The notes beneath the pieces were generated by a model. That model had not been told where the DNA came from. It made no database searches and was given only the letters and a program-made list of their open reading frames with translations. The translations under genes were made by a program, and so were the position numbers. From the NCBI GenBank assembly GCA_911728455.2, contig OU452219.1:24929211-24993210 (forward strand): DNA of 64,000 bases, written 5' to 3'. Shown here piece after piece: positions 37,801 to 52,800 of the stretch (the first letter of the stretch is position 1; the number at the start of each line of letters is the position of its first letter). This DNA is from Marthasterias glacialis. Lineage: Eukaryota; Echinodermata; Asteroidea; Forcipulatida; Asteriidae.

Positions 37801-40800
37801 CTGTGGGGGAAGGAAGCTGGACAATCCCCCAAAAGAGTAGTATCCCAATCAGCATGGAGCAATTTATTTATTTATTTCATTACACATCCAACGGCAAATG
37901 TTCCGTTTTAGATGTGGAAGGAAATTCCAAATGCACCCAATCCCAATCCACATGCAAGGCTCCGGTCTGAGGAGGCGGGATTCGAACCGGGGTCTACAGT
38001 AGGTGAAAAGCAGGGAAAGAAACCACTGAGCCAACCTGATCCCCGCCTAAAATGTAGGAGCAATGAAACAGTATTTATTGTAAAGCGGTGAAGTACATGG
38101 ACATATGGCTCTGTCATGGACCATATATTTTTATGTTCTCCTCTTTAAGCCACCCAGGATTTAAAGTGAATAACAATTTCAAGTCAATGTAAAACTATTT
38201 ATCAAAAATTAAGTTATCATCAAGGATAATGTAGCATCAAGGATGATGTAGGGCGTGCGACATAATTAGATATTGTTGTTGGTATTTTTTCTGGTTTTTT
38301 TTAAAGGTAATTTTAATTAAAGTACTTTGTTGTTATGAACCCTGCTTCCAGGACTAATCATTAGTTAGCTCCGTCCTACACTTGGTTATACAGTACATGT
38401 ATATGGGGGTTGAGACTACTCATCTAGATTAGTGTGAAAGACTGCCACTTTGATTCCCTTTCAAGCTGCCTAAAGGTTGTTTTTTTTCCCCTGAAACACT
38501 CACCAGAGCATCGTGGACAACTTCGCAAATACTTTTTACATGCGCGTTAGCCGTGGAATCGAGGTGCATGCTGGTCTAGTTATCGACAATTTTGTAACTA
38601 ACTAGACCAGCATGCACCTCATTCCACGGCTATTGAGAGCGTACAAAGTATTTGCGTAGATGGTACAGTGCTTTTTAATCATGTACATGTACTTGAGAAA
38701 GGCAAAACTACAACAAATGGTTATACATGTAGCCTACATGTACAGGCCTAATTGCTTCGTTCTTGAAAGGGCAAGGGCACCAAGGCATTTTCTTCTTGAT
38801 AAAGGGCACCTCTATGAGGAAATTGTAAATTTCTATTGAGCACCAAGGCCATAACCAGGGGCAGTTGCCTCTGTTGGGTCCATGAAGTATCAGGCCTGCA
38901 TGTGCAGGTACATGTACTGTACATGTACATGTACAGTAGGTGGTAGTTAGTGTTGCACCATTGTTGTACACACTACATGTATACCTGTAAGCAATATATG
39001 ATCTGAATGTCTTCAGGCTTTAGGAAGCTCAGGTACAACTAATCTTCCCCCAGTGGAACGTTGAGTAATCCACACAATATGCCAGGTTAAGGCCCCTTAC
39101 TTAAGCTTTCACACGCTGCTGAACTTCATGAGAAAGTTTCACCCAGTGCTCTCTTGGTGAATGCCGTACCGTGACCTTCCTCTACTGGCAATGGATTTAA
39201 CCAGGCAAGCTTAAACAATAACACACTACAGGGAATATGTTTTTTAACCAGTAATAGAATTGGGGAACTCTGTGCTTTTGAACACGACTACTGACCTAAA
39301 TGTTGGCACCTTTATTCAGTTGATAAATTCCATCCGTTTGAGATGTCTTTGAATCAATGGTGGTTTGGTCCCTGTTTTCTATTAATGTGCCGATTGTACA
39401 CACATGTAGTGTATTGTGTACATGTACATGATGTACATGTACATACATGTATGTACATGTACTACTGCACATGGAGCAATGTTCCTGATAATCAAAATAG
39501 ACTTTCTGTCACTATCATAGACTCCTCCTTGATCTCATGCACACAGACATTTTTTACAGGTGCTCATGTGCAAACAGGGATTAACAGTAATGCTTTTGTT
39601 TTTGTCCTACACTGTTGTGACAAGTACTGTACTCAGTGCCTTCTGGGTCCTGCCAGAGGACTAGTGCGGCCTGTGGATCTTTTTTTTCCCCCGGGAGTCA
39701 AAAGTACAGAGTAATATAGCATACATTTTACACCAGTAGGGCAAAACAAAATTATGTTGCAATTGTACAATGTACATGTACATGAACAAGGAGGATGAGA
39801 GTTGTGTGCAGAGGCAGCATGGGGCAATGCCTCTTTGAATTGAATATGTATCCAATACGAATGGTGCATGTTGTTCATTTAATACATTGTACTACAAGTT
39901 GAATGCAAACTAGTCCTGGAGAGTGAGGCATTATTATCACCATGCTCACTTTGTTGATAAGGAGCACCAATGCAGGTGTCAATATGGAACATAAAGTGAA
40001 CTTAACAATTTAATATAAATCCCACAGCAGCTCACAATAAAATCTGCCCCCCCCCCCACCCCCACTTAACCTTAAACTCACAAAACTTGCATTTGCAGCC
40101 TGCCACGCCCACAAGCCATTTAAGATTAACCTGGGCTATGGAAATTTAACATTTGTCAGGTTTATCACCAGCTGGTCACCTTTAGTGACCATACTGACAC
40201 GTATATTCATGGCAGATATTTTATGCTCAAATGGTTTGTCCCTACATGGAGCAAGGACTACTGACAAATCAATAAAGAATAGTGACCTGCATTTCACAGT
40301 TTCTCTCTCTTGGTGTTTGCACAGGGCAGTAGCATCAGTTGTCAAAAACTGAGCTGTCTAAACATATGGGCACCACTTTCTATACAGGTTCGTCATGATC
40401 TATTCACACGGCGGTCACACCATGTGATTCCGTCATGGACGACGGGACATTCTGACTGTATTATGACACTGGGTAAAATATAAGCTGCGGCAAGGCAAGG
40501 CAAGGCAAGGCAGGCTTTGGGGAGGGTTTAACGCCCACCTCCTTGATTGTTTGTGCTTCTATGGACCAAATAAGCTTATGGGACCTTACATTTACAAACC
40601 ACAATACTGGGCACTGTGTGAATACAAAGACTGTTTTGGTACACTCCTTGATGCGACAGGCCACTCTAACCATGGAGGAAGCCTCCATGCTCTAACTATC
40701 CTAAAGATACATGTATGGTGCTCAAGAAATTGGTTGATGGTCAACAATCAATGTCAATATTTATTAGTAAGTTATCAAGTACCGTTTCGCTATTATACAG

Positions 40801-43800
40801 TATAACTTTGATTTCCAACAACTGTGCTCTCAGAACTAGTGCCTTTTTTTTTCAAACAAACTGCTTGATTCTTATATCAAAAGTCCTAGATCGGTCAAAA
40901 ATAAACAAAATCTGTGTCTGACAGGAGAATTGAGTGGGTGTAAAAAGCCAGGGTTTGATGCACACATAACATGCCATTGTGATATTCCAAGTGGCTGACA
41001 ATTCTAACTCAGGTTTTAATTCGTTTCAGTCTGGTTGTCACTGAAATTTCACAGGCTTTACTACATGTACCTGACCTTGTAAACTTGTAAAACATGTACC
41101 GTACATATCCCTTTATGGCACAGACCTGCATTCATTCATATGCTACATGTACACCTATAAAACAGAATTTTGAAGTGTTTTACAGTCAGAATTTGAAAAT
41201 GTGGGATCCAAATTGAGTCTCACTCATGATATTCAAACTGCTTACTTAACAACATTTTCAACTTTACACTGGGAAACAAAAACAGGTAGTCCAACAGACA
41301 ACTGTCAGACAGTTTTTGGCAAGTGGGGCTAAAACAGTGTGGTTCGATCAAGTCTTCAGTTAATTCAGTAGAGATGTTTAGGATAGAATATAATGTTTGC
41401 TAATAGCTATCAATCGCTAAATGAGATACCTAAATTTTTGTTTAGCAAAGATTTCCATTGAACAATACTTTCTGCTCAGCCCTGACAAATGGACTTAAAT
41501 GTCTGCCCTTTAAAATTGAAAAATATCATCACACCTGACACTTGATTGCTGTGGGCAATGCAGTTTTTCCTCCGTAAAGGGCACCTCTATGGGTACGTTC
41601 ACACGAGTAGCTAACTTCGCTGCTAACTTCGCTGCTAGCTAACAGCGAAAAATTTGTGACCGTGTGAACGCAAAAATAGTTAACTTCGCTGCTAACTTCG
41701 CTGCTAACTTCGCTGCTAACTCCAAAAGTTAGCAGCGAAAATTTCCGCTGCTAACTTCAGTTTTACGACTTAGCAGTGAAACTTGATACTTTAACAGCGC
41801 TATTTTGCCGTGTGAACGCAACTGACCTTAGCCACTTCAGACCACTTCCTGATACCGCGTGCAAAATACATGCGACATGTTGTTTTCGCCGCAAGATATA
41901 CTTCCAAAAACGAAGCCGAGCCCAAGGAGTCATCTACCCATTTCCCTTTTCCACCGCTGACGAAACTCTCTTGTCTTTTCACCCAACTTCACCTCATCTG
42001 CACTCTCTAAAGCAGCCCTAGTACGTACTCTCAACGCAGCCAAAATAACTGCGAAAACTTGTAAAGAACCATGAAATTGCATGTTCGGAGCCATGTTTGT
42101 GATTGTCAGAAATAAAACAAAGGCCAACTTCGCACAAAAAAACCCAGCTGAGACTGACTGGTACCCAGCATGTGTTTTGGGGCACGAGTACCAGGCAATA
42201 CCGGTCCGCTTCCACGAAATGGGAATCGTACGAACTTGGCCATAAAGATCGCTAGCCCGCTGCTTTGACAGCGGAGACACATTTTGCCAGGGGCGCGCGC
42301 GCGCGAAAACAACCGGAAAATGACGTAATGGTTTTGTGACCTTTGCAGACAGCTATCGGCAGTTAGCACTCCGTGTGAACGCAAGGCATTTTTTAGTTCA
42401 GTCCGTTTTTACGAAGATCCCCCGCTGCGAATATTTAGCAGAGAAGTTAGCAGTGAAGTTAACTACTCGTGTGAACATGCCCTATTTCTACTAGAGCATT
42501 TCAAGGCCAGCAAAGGCATTGACCAGGGGCATGGAGGAGGAGAAAATTGCCTCTGTTGCCTCCATGTACTATCAAGAAGGACCGCTACATTTGTAAATAT
42601 TCTCAGCTGGAACCTTTACAAAATATTTAATGTGTTATTATACCAGTACTTCTGACAATAGTATTTCATACATTTGGCTATAAAAGCAGGGAGCAATTTC
42701 ATTCAGCAATTTTGCATAGCAACATATTTGGACCGAATATATGTTTGTGCACACTGAATTGAATAGCAAATGATGTTTTTTGAGTAGAAACTGGCACATA
42801 TTGTGCAGCATCTTGCTATGCTATACAAGCAAAATCATTCACTGAAACCCAAACAATTTTCATCATTGGTTGTGATACAACTACATGCATATGTATGTAA
42901 CTAAACCATTAAAAAAGAGTTGGTAAATGAATGTATACTCTCATGTACCCAACCCTATTCTCTCTGAACACGTGTCAGTGTCCCTGTACAACGTACATTC
43001 CAGTATCCTGCCTCACACAACTTAAACACCAAGGCAAGACCTTTTCATTACAGAAATAACACAAAAACATACATTCACAATGTACAAAGGCACATGCTTC
43101 GATCAAGGTGACTACACATTGAGGAAAAATAAAGGAAAAAAAGAAAAAAGGAGTGCCACCTCAATTGCCCCACCACCATCATCATGGTGAATGGGCCGCT
43201 TGACAAAGTCACCAAACTACGACGACCGTTGATCTAGCGCACAAAAGTCACATCTAGTGTTCCCAGGGTAATACAAAGTGGTTTTTCTTTTTGAAAAGTC
43301 TAACAACACTCTAAATGTGAAAGTGCCTCAAGAGAGCTGAAGGGCAGACTGGGTGGAAGTTTCACCAATGAACAGTAAATAGGAAGGCCATGATACACAT
43401 GTACACGTATGTATTTCAGTTGAGGCATGTACTCTGCTTGCCTAACCTGGTAGATTACTTGTAACATGATCACGTTCAAAGCTTGCAGTTTCTTTGATTT
43501 ATTTAACACAACTTTTGGCATACTATCAATGTCATGATCTGGTAAAGTCGCTTAAATGTTGAGAGATAAATGTCTATGGGCCTGAGGACTTCCTCTTTAG
43601 TGAAGTTCCCATGCAGAAGGTTACTCTCCTCCTACAGGTAAGTACAACTGTGCTGTGTGCTTTGAAGAAAGCTTTTCATCATTTGACACAATTTTTCCTG
43701 GTTTTTTTTTTTTGGGGGGGGGGCCTCTGGGAATTTATGACATTGTCATATTTTCCTAATTGTATTAGTATTTAACGATTATTCTTTTGCAAAAAAGTGG

Positions 43801-46800
43801 ATTACAATTCCCGGAGTTTTTTTTTTTTCTCTTCTTTTTTTTTGTATGGAATCAACAGACAACAAATTATTGATTACAGCAGTGCAAAGTTTTTACAATA
43901 ATTTATTTCTGGTTCCCCTTGCAGTCGAGCAACCATCAAAACAATAATTCAAGCTATACACAGAAACTGTGTTAAATTATCCTCCGGCCATGCTATCACA
44001 AAGTAAGTCTACTAGATGTGAGGAACACAATTTGTCACTGTGTACACATGGAAATGAATTTGTGCATTAATATCAACAGCAAACAGTGGGACGTGCATAC
44101 ACACCTTGTTTAGGCATGGTTGTTGAGTTAACGCTGATAATTGCAATATTAGGTCGGTTTCTGTAAGACTATCAATCTAGTGTTTACCATTCAACCACTA
44201 GAGACAACGTTATTATTAAACAAAAAATACTAGTCTTTATCTGAAACAAACAGCACCGGGAGACCCTTGCACCCCAACTCCAGACCATGTGAACGTTGCT
44301 CTGCTGGCCGTGTAGCCACTAGCTAACAATCAGACTAGACAAACAACACAACCAAACTCTCTGGAGGAAAAACAAAACTCATAAAGTCACAACCTAATAA
44401 TGTTCATCCCTAATGTTTGAAGAAGCCTCAGAGGTGGCTTGACCATGCCCACAGATTATCATCAATTTGGCAAATTAATGGGAGGCAAGCATCAGCACAC
44501 ATCCTCAGGGAGGTTTTCATGGCTGGATAGGCACATCCTAAAGTATTGAAGCAATAGTAAATTTTCAGCCCAGCCTGCTCCACCACATCTACTATAAAAT
44601 TACAGTGTAATGTACTCGCATGTAATATTCACTGTGTAATAAATGTAGTCCCGAAGGTATAGAACTATTCATTAAAATGTCCACCAATTTTAAAGTTATG
44701 AAGAACTTTGGTAACCATGGGACAAAAATAAACAAAAACAAAAACAATTTCTAATCCTCAAAGCTTTTTACGAACATGATGTACGCACCAATTAAACAAT
44801 TTATGTATGTCTACAATACACATGACCATGTGCATGAAACTGTTCAAAGAAGCCCAGTGCTTCCACTGGACAATCAAGTAAAAATACAGTAAAATTATCC
44901 GTAAACTTATCTCTGCACTAAATCCATGGAATCTTTCTTGTGGTGCAGTTTATGAATTCAAACTCTTTCTCTTCATCTGTAAATTTTTGCTCAATGTCTC
45001 ATGGGAAATAGGGAATGGTACATAAGTCTCAAAATGATGTAATATTACATTTACATGTATGAAGTCCATGAGTGGTGGCCAGAAATATTAAACACAAATT
45101 ATACCAGTATACAAATACTGTACATGCAGTTTGTGGACTCCACACTCTTCTATACTGTGGTTTGTGATACATACATGTTCATCATGTTTATAAAGATTAA
45201 AAGTGCAGTTGATTGGACTAAACCACAAGGAAACGTGGTGAGTAGAGTAGGTTGAAGAAAGGGGGAGGAGAGTACGAAGAAGGGGCATTCAGGCAGCGGT
45301 AGTGATATTAAAATTAAAAGAAGTGCAAAAGTTAACTGAGTGTCCTTTTTCCATGCCTGTCAGGTGTAATGCAAACAAATTCCACAACAAGATACGGTTG
45401 CAAGCAAGTAGCTGGCTGAACAAGTTTTATTTAAAGGCCCCCCTTAGCATTGAAGACAGCTGTACCACTCAAAGTTTCGATTGAAAGGACTCCATAGAAG
45501 ATATGGATGGATGTCAACACCTTCCACTCAATAACAGCACGGCCCCTCTTGATCTTTGCCAGTCAACTTGAGTAATATTGCACCTACAATGTATTATTAG
45601 TATGATCTGCTGATCAATGACTTACAATACCAACTTCAACCAACCTTGTAGGGGGGTTACACAAAACAAAACATACAAAAAAATGTTTGAAGTAACTGTG
45701 TAAGATACATGTTTGTGACCTTCCTCCACTAAGGTGTTTGGTACACTGTACATATTAGTTTGCATTTTGTTTGCATACTGTAGAGTCTGCTTATTGAAAA
45801 AGATGTTTGTTCTTAACTTACAGCATGCTTACAGTAGCACCCCCTCCCCCGAAACCTGTTTGAAATTAATATGACGTTTAACAAAAAATTAAACAAATGT
45901 ATCTCCTTTTTATGAGCAAAAACGATATTTATTTTACTTTTCTGACACAGATGTACAATGTTGCAGAGAGGCCTTGCATAAGGGTAGCATGCCAGACATA
46001 CCTGTGCAGGACGAAGGTCATGTCTGTGACACTAGCAGGGAGTCCGTCTACCAGCATCAGACAACTAGGCTCTTTTGTACATGTATTATAAACTACCAAC
46101 AGATGCACATTTGGTAGGAAATTCTGCATCCACAGCCAGAACCCAGAAATACAGAAATAACCTTGACAAACTGTCAGCTTTAGCCCATGATGTCAACAAC
46201 GAAATATGCATATTTTGGATTTCATGTTTTCGTTCTCACTATACGAATGTGAATCACAACCCAATGATGCATTCTGCACATGTATGTTTTATGCTCTTGC
46301 ATACCCTACATGTATGTACTTTCTTGAGATGCACAAAAAATCAAGTCTGTTTTTTCCACCAAACTTGCTGGGTTTCTTTTCAGTCACCCGATATCTACTG
46401 ATAATGCATCCTCCACATTAATCACCAAGCAATACAGCCAGTTACTCCACTGCCTATGCGTATAGTATGGTAATTGCAAGACCACAGTCACTGCTTATGT
46501 TACAAACTCCTACATTAATATTAAAGAATCTTCATCTTAAAGGGACCACCTTTCTCGTTTTAAAACTTGACATTTTTTCAAAGAACATGCAAGTTACATG
46601 TGAAAATGCCTGCATAAATATAGTTTCCAGGAATCTACCAATATTGTCTGTTACATGTACCCTTTACAAACTGTTCCTACAAGGAACATTTATATTAAAT
46701 CATGGATACACACTCTTTTGTCCAAAGAATCTGACTGAATAAACTAGCAGTTACTCTTTGCAGATCTTGTATTTTATTCAGTTTTAAAGCATGTTTTACT

Positions 46801-49800
46801 TTTCAATGAAACAGAGCAGGATGATGATGAAGATTTTTAATAATTAAATGTTCATCACAAATCATACATGTGTACGCAAAGTCATGACAGACATTTTTCT
46901 ATATTCATCAGAACCTTACCATTACAAAAGTGGATTGTACTGCAAGTATCTACATGTACATGTATGTAAATTGTAAGCATATTATTGTGAACAAAAAGGG
47001 AGGAGCTCCTCGTGTTGCAAGTATACACATGTACTTCTGAAGGTGTCTTCTTATAGTGAATTTTATTCTCAAGGGTGGGGACAAGCAGATTCAGGATCAC
47101 TAAAGGGCAATTGCCAGAAGGGAAGTGCTTGTGTTATTGTCACAGGGGCACCAAGGCACTGGGTCAACACAGGTGATTGCATGTATTGCATCAAAGAAAA
47201 TTCCCAGGCCAGCTTCCGTTTCTTTCCTCCATGCTTTAACTTAGCATGCAGCATTGTAAACATGCGATTTGTAGTTATGTACAAGGTTGATTTACTACTG
47301 TTTGGTCACTTTTGGGATACCTGTAGACCAAGAGCAACAACCACAGGCCTTGAAATTTGGTCTGGAAGGGGCAGGGCAATTTCCCCCCTGGTAAAGAGCA
47401 TTTCTGTTTGGAAAGGATACACTATGGATACTATATTGCACCTTCAACTACAAAGGAAACCACAGCCCAGGTAAAGACTTAACCTGATCAAGGTTCTGTT
47501 TGAAATTGAAATAGTGAATTTCACCACTTTCATGAGCCTGCATATTCACACACAGTACATGGGCATTTAACATACATGTACGTTTATGCTGGCGTGTGTA
47601 CATTGTACAGGCTACAAATCATTTTACAGAAAACTTTGCGCGCATGAGTTAACTTAACCCCTGATTACTCCGTTTTACATACATGTAAATATATGTAAGT
47701 GCATTGTACATGTACTTCATACCAGGTTACTCTAGTCTTACATCTATGTAAATTAACATAAATTATGTGTATTGTACACATGTGCATATTAACCATTGCT
47801 TCTAGTCAGGGCTTTGTATGCATATAATTTAAATAATAACATTGACCTTCATTCTAAAAATAGAGCTAGGACAATGTACCTGTACAGTATAGAAAATACA
47901 GGGTTGGTGAACATTGGGGGAAAAAAATTAATATTCTAGTTTCAATCTGGAAGGTCAATGATTATAAAATTCATATCAGTACCGATCCTCCAATTACATG
48001 TTTCTGGTCTGAAATACTGTCAAAGTCGAGAAAATAGAATTTGAAGACTGTTTATTTTGATTGAAGCAATCACAATAAGAATTTAATTATGAGAACGTAC
48101 AAAACTTCAAAAAATTGAGTTGTTTTCCTGTGTTTTCACTTGCATAAATCAGAATCAACTTGTACTGAACTAAACAAATGTGCACTGCACTGTATGTAAT
48201 CTGATGCATTTAGTTTTGCAATGCTTTTGAAGTCATCAGTTTGTCTTAATTTCTTGGTATTTTCATAAAGTTTTTGACACAACACACTCAACCAAAGTCA
48301 AGCATCTTTCTTCAAACAATGTGTTGTTGATAACAATACGATGTCTGAACATACATCTGTACCAAGTGCCACATGTTATACAGTCAACAATTCGACAGAC
48401 TAAGGAGAATAATTTCCGCCGTCTCCTATTGCAGTCATGGATTATCAACTTCCTTCCCATGTGAATTGCCACTGAAGGTACCCTCTTCATTTCATCTGCC
48501 TTAGCATTTACACTACATGAACATTCAGCTTAGGCCAAGCTCCTGTCATGCCCATCAGTAGCTTTTATAGTGTGCATTGTATACATGGTTTTAGCCAGAA
48601 GTTTTCGCTGCGCCCAAGTATTAGCCACAAAAGCCAGCCACAACAGTCTTGGCGCCTTTTGGATAATCTGCTTTTTAATTTGCATGTAAAGTGGACAGCA
48701 TTTTTTTTTCTTAATTAAATTTGGGGCTAATTTGGGACATCCTAATTCTAAATCCTGAGAAACATGTAACACCCTGCCAGGTAGGCCTACAGTTGGATGT
48801 TTTTTTTTAAATAGACAATCCCTTTGGAATTTGGACAGTTTCTGGACACACTTTTCACCAGTCATTTACAGCACATGAACAAAAAACACATTACACACCT
48901 AGGCTTTCTCTGGGCCAAATAGGATGGCCTCTGCTTGCCACGGAATTCTTCACCTACATGTACCATCACTATTCTTCACCTGATTTTTCTGTGCTAGCTG
49001 TGTAAGCAAAGCATGGGTAGTGATACAATGTATACATGTAGAAGCAAGAAAGAAATTTTTCCTAACCTACTTTACATGTATGTACTGAATTTCTGCTTCT
49101 GTGAGCACCGTTTTTTCGGCTCACACTAACAGTTAGCAGAGCCATGAAATAGCGCCCTGGGCCTAATTTCATAGAGCTGCTTAAAATTAAGCAACAATTA
49201 GTGCTTAACACTTTTCTGCTCAGCAAAAATTAGCAGGATACCAGTCACAGATGATACATGCGGAATCGTATTTTGGCTGGTAACCTCATCCTGGTAAGCA
49301 TTTTTTTGTTTTGTGCTTAGCTACTTTTTGTGCTCGAACAGCTCTATGAAATTGGGCCCTGGTGAATATTGTAACCCGATTTTTCAGTTTACAGCAACTT
49401 TGACACATTATTCCAATTTCTGGCTAAATAAATTCCAGATAAAATCCAAACTGAATGATTCACTCCTCATCCTACACATTTCGAGCCATCATCTCTTTCA
49501 ACAAGACAGAGCAGCTGTCATCTCAGGAAACTTCCCTTCAAAATATTTGGCAGAGACGTTGAGTCAATAACAACTTTATATAATATAGGCCTACTGGATG
49601 AAAAAAAAATCTGTTTGCATCATCATCATCACATACATCATGCAAATGGAGCTCCCGGTCTAAGGCAACAACATATTCTCAATTCCAAAACAGAATTCCT
49701 TAATTAATGCAGATTGCAGAGTCGTTGAGATAATTTTGCCTTTGATTTGAAGGAGTTCAGCATCGCATTTTCCTGGCTTTACATCACCTACATTGTATGG

Positions 49801-52800
49801 TGAGCTGGCCAGAGAAGCTGGCTTACCCTAAGAAGATCATCCTTCATAGAAAAAAACCACACATGCATACAAAATGCATGTACAACGTACAATAAACATT
49901 TTACATGTAGCTGGCAGTGTACGATATGAACAAAGTGCAATATTACAACCACAGAATGGGCTAATAAAATAATGCATTTCGTATGATGTATTAGGAACTG
50001 CAACACACATGAACATGAACACAGTGAACAACTAGCACTAGCAGACTGGCCTGTGTGTAATGGCTTCCCATTCTGAATACATTAAATTAAATTCTGAATA
50101 AATTAAATCAATACAATTGGGTGAAATCCTGGTTTTATGAATGTTGGCTGTACACATGAACATCATGTTCTTGAACAGTACATTACCATACATGTCGATG
50201 CACCAGTGTCTCATACAAGTTAGATTTTTTATCAGTAGAATGTTTTTACAATTTGTACTATGCACAGTGCACAGTGTTTAGCGTTCAGTGTACATTTCTC
50301 CTTATTCATGATACTGTCCATTAATTGTCAAACACAATTTTTCTGTCTCATCTTAATATGCACAGAAAAAAATAAATAAGGACAGCTTATTTTTATGTTA
50401 TTAAATTATTCTTACATATTTTTTTCTTTTAAAAGAGCTGCAGCTACATGTAGTACATGTAACTATTTTATGTAAAACAGATCAAAGTTATTTTTATGAC
50501 TGTGGACACCATGCGTTCATATCTTTTTAATTTAAATTAAAATGAAGTTCAAAGGGATACGTTGTACGATGTATCATGGTGCAATGTTTTGTTTCAAAAA
50601 CCATTCCTTCCTTCAAACTCTTTTTAATAAGTGTAAACCTCCCCTTTACCCCGCCCCCACCTACTGTGCTTTTGTTTCATCCGAGGCGTGTATCACATGT
50701 ACAAGTACATTTGTGTATTACTCAACAGTTTTAACACTGACCAGCAGAATAACAGAAATGAAAAATATGAATTGTCAAGTAAAGAGGTTTTCAATTTGAC
50801 CAAAAAGTGAGTCCAAATTTCCCAATGAATTTGTCTAGGAGTCCTCTTAATGTTACACCATGGTTACACTACACACATGACTCCACCAGATGTGCAGTAA
50901 ATCTTATTAGACAATACACAGTAGAAGCTGACAGCGTGAAATGGATCGTGTTCTAATCTTAAACGGACTTCTCACATACACTGAATATTTTATCACGTCC
51001 TAGCAGCGGTTTCCCAATTGGGCCGGCCATGGTTGGCCAAGTCCATTAAATTAGAAAGGACATGGATACATGCTGGCAGTGGCAGATTTTACCCAAAATG
51101 CACTGGAGGAAGAAGTAGCACTGTACTATAAATTTTCTCTATTTGTACCTGTATGTCACACTATCTTTTTATTTTGCCCAGGACAGATGAGGATCAGGAA
51201 GGAAGAAAAAAAGGCATAATTCCCTCTTCATACTGATCACACATGTAACTGATCATATTGATCACTAACAATAGACCAATTGCGCTCTCCAGGTCATGGA
51301 CCAGAAGTGGGTATTAAACATTTACACGAGGTCCTCCATAGGAAAGTGCGGTACAGTACATTTGTTTATTGTGAAAAATATTCCGGAGTTTGTAACAGAG
51401 ACCAAGCAGGGCTGAAAAAAGCCAGTAAGCACAATTCCAGCTAGTCTTACAAATTTTACAAGGTACGTTATGTTCACGGTGTGGTGGTACTAGTTGCACA
51501 ACGGAACATTTGGGGCAGACAACCACGATCACACACTTTTCAAAACAAGAATTTCACAATTTTGAAGCTGAAATTACCCAAAGAAAAGGCTTTCCAAAAC
51601 CGTGTGATTCCTTTGTCTATTTGAAATTTCGCAAGGCTAGGTAGACATGTAAATGCTCACTTTTCAAACGTTCTCTACCCTTTTTTTTACCCTGATTTAG
51701 GCCTACATGTACATTACAAACAAAATAACAGGCAAGTTACTACATCGTCATCCGACTCACAAATAAACCTCTTTTCTAGTAGAATACTGGCAGTTTATGA
51801 AACAGTAATGTGATTAAAATCAATGTCACAACATACAACTTTAAATAAAAGGGCTTAGTAGCTGTGTTATAATTTCCAAAAGCCAACTGTTGGTGTGACT
51901 TTGTCGGTCACAGCATGTATTTGCAAGTAGTTTGCCATGATCAGCTGAGATGACGTAGTTTTTTTACCCACTACAGGTCATGTGGTGACATGTACACATC
52001 GGTCGCGCAATCTATCTATTGGTGAACATCCAACCTTCAACCCATAATTAAAACCCTCCGATACACTGGTACCACAGACTGCCACAAAGTACCAAACCTT
52101 CCAACCAGGCTGGCACTGGGTGCATGGCTTTCTTCTGTTTGTAGGGCTGGCATTATCAGGAAACCCCATGGCTTGTGTGCTGTGGACTTGGTCTCCACAG
52201 TTTTGTGGCACAGGCCAGTTGGGCAGAAGAGTATACCGACAGTAATAGCTAATGAACTTACATGAGCATACAATCTTGTACGTGATTCAAGTTTGACGAA
52301 TAGATAAAAAAAAAAAATTGACCTTTAAGTTAATTAATACAGCATTCTAGAAAATAACTTCATACGACTTCTAACTTTTGTACTAAAATGAAATTCAACA
52401 ACTTGAAAAAGGAAGTTTCCATGAGAGGACCTTATTCTAAAATGTACAACGTAAATTTACCTGTTTAACACTCAAACTGTAAACTTTTATTATCAATTTC
52501 CCTCAATTTCAGTGAATAGTGAAAGATGAATAGTTGGTCTCTTCTTTGTGTTTTTGTATGAAATACTTGTGTTAACACCTAAACTTTAAAAGGTTTCCAA
52601 ACTCTCTACATCACCACAAAAAGAAAACATGAGGTTTGGACACGATAGGGCTACTACTCATGCATGAAATTTCATCTATGGGAGGGCAAGGCCATTTTGA
52701 TTGCAAAGGGCATTTCCCTTGGGAAAGTCTTGATGGGGCACCAAGGCCAAGACCAGGGCAACAGAGGTCATGGTCTCCATGTAATTCCAGGCTCTACTAC

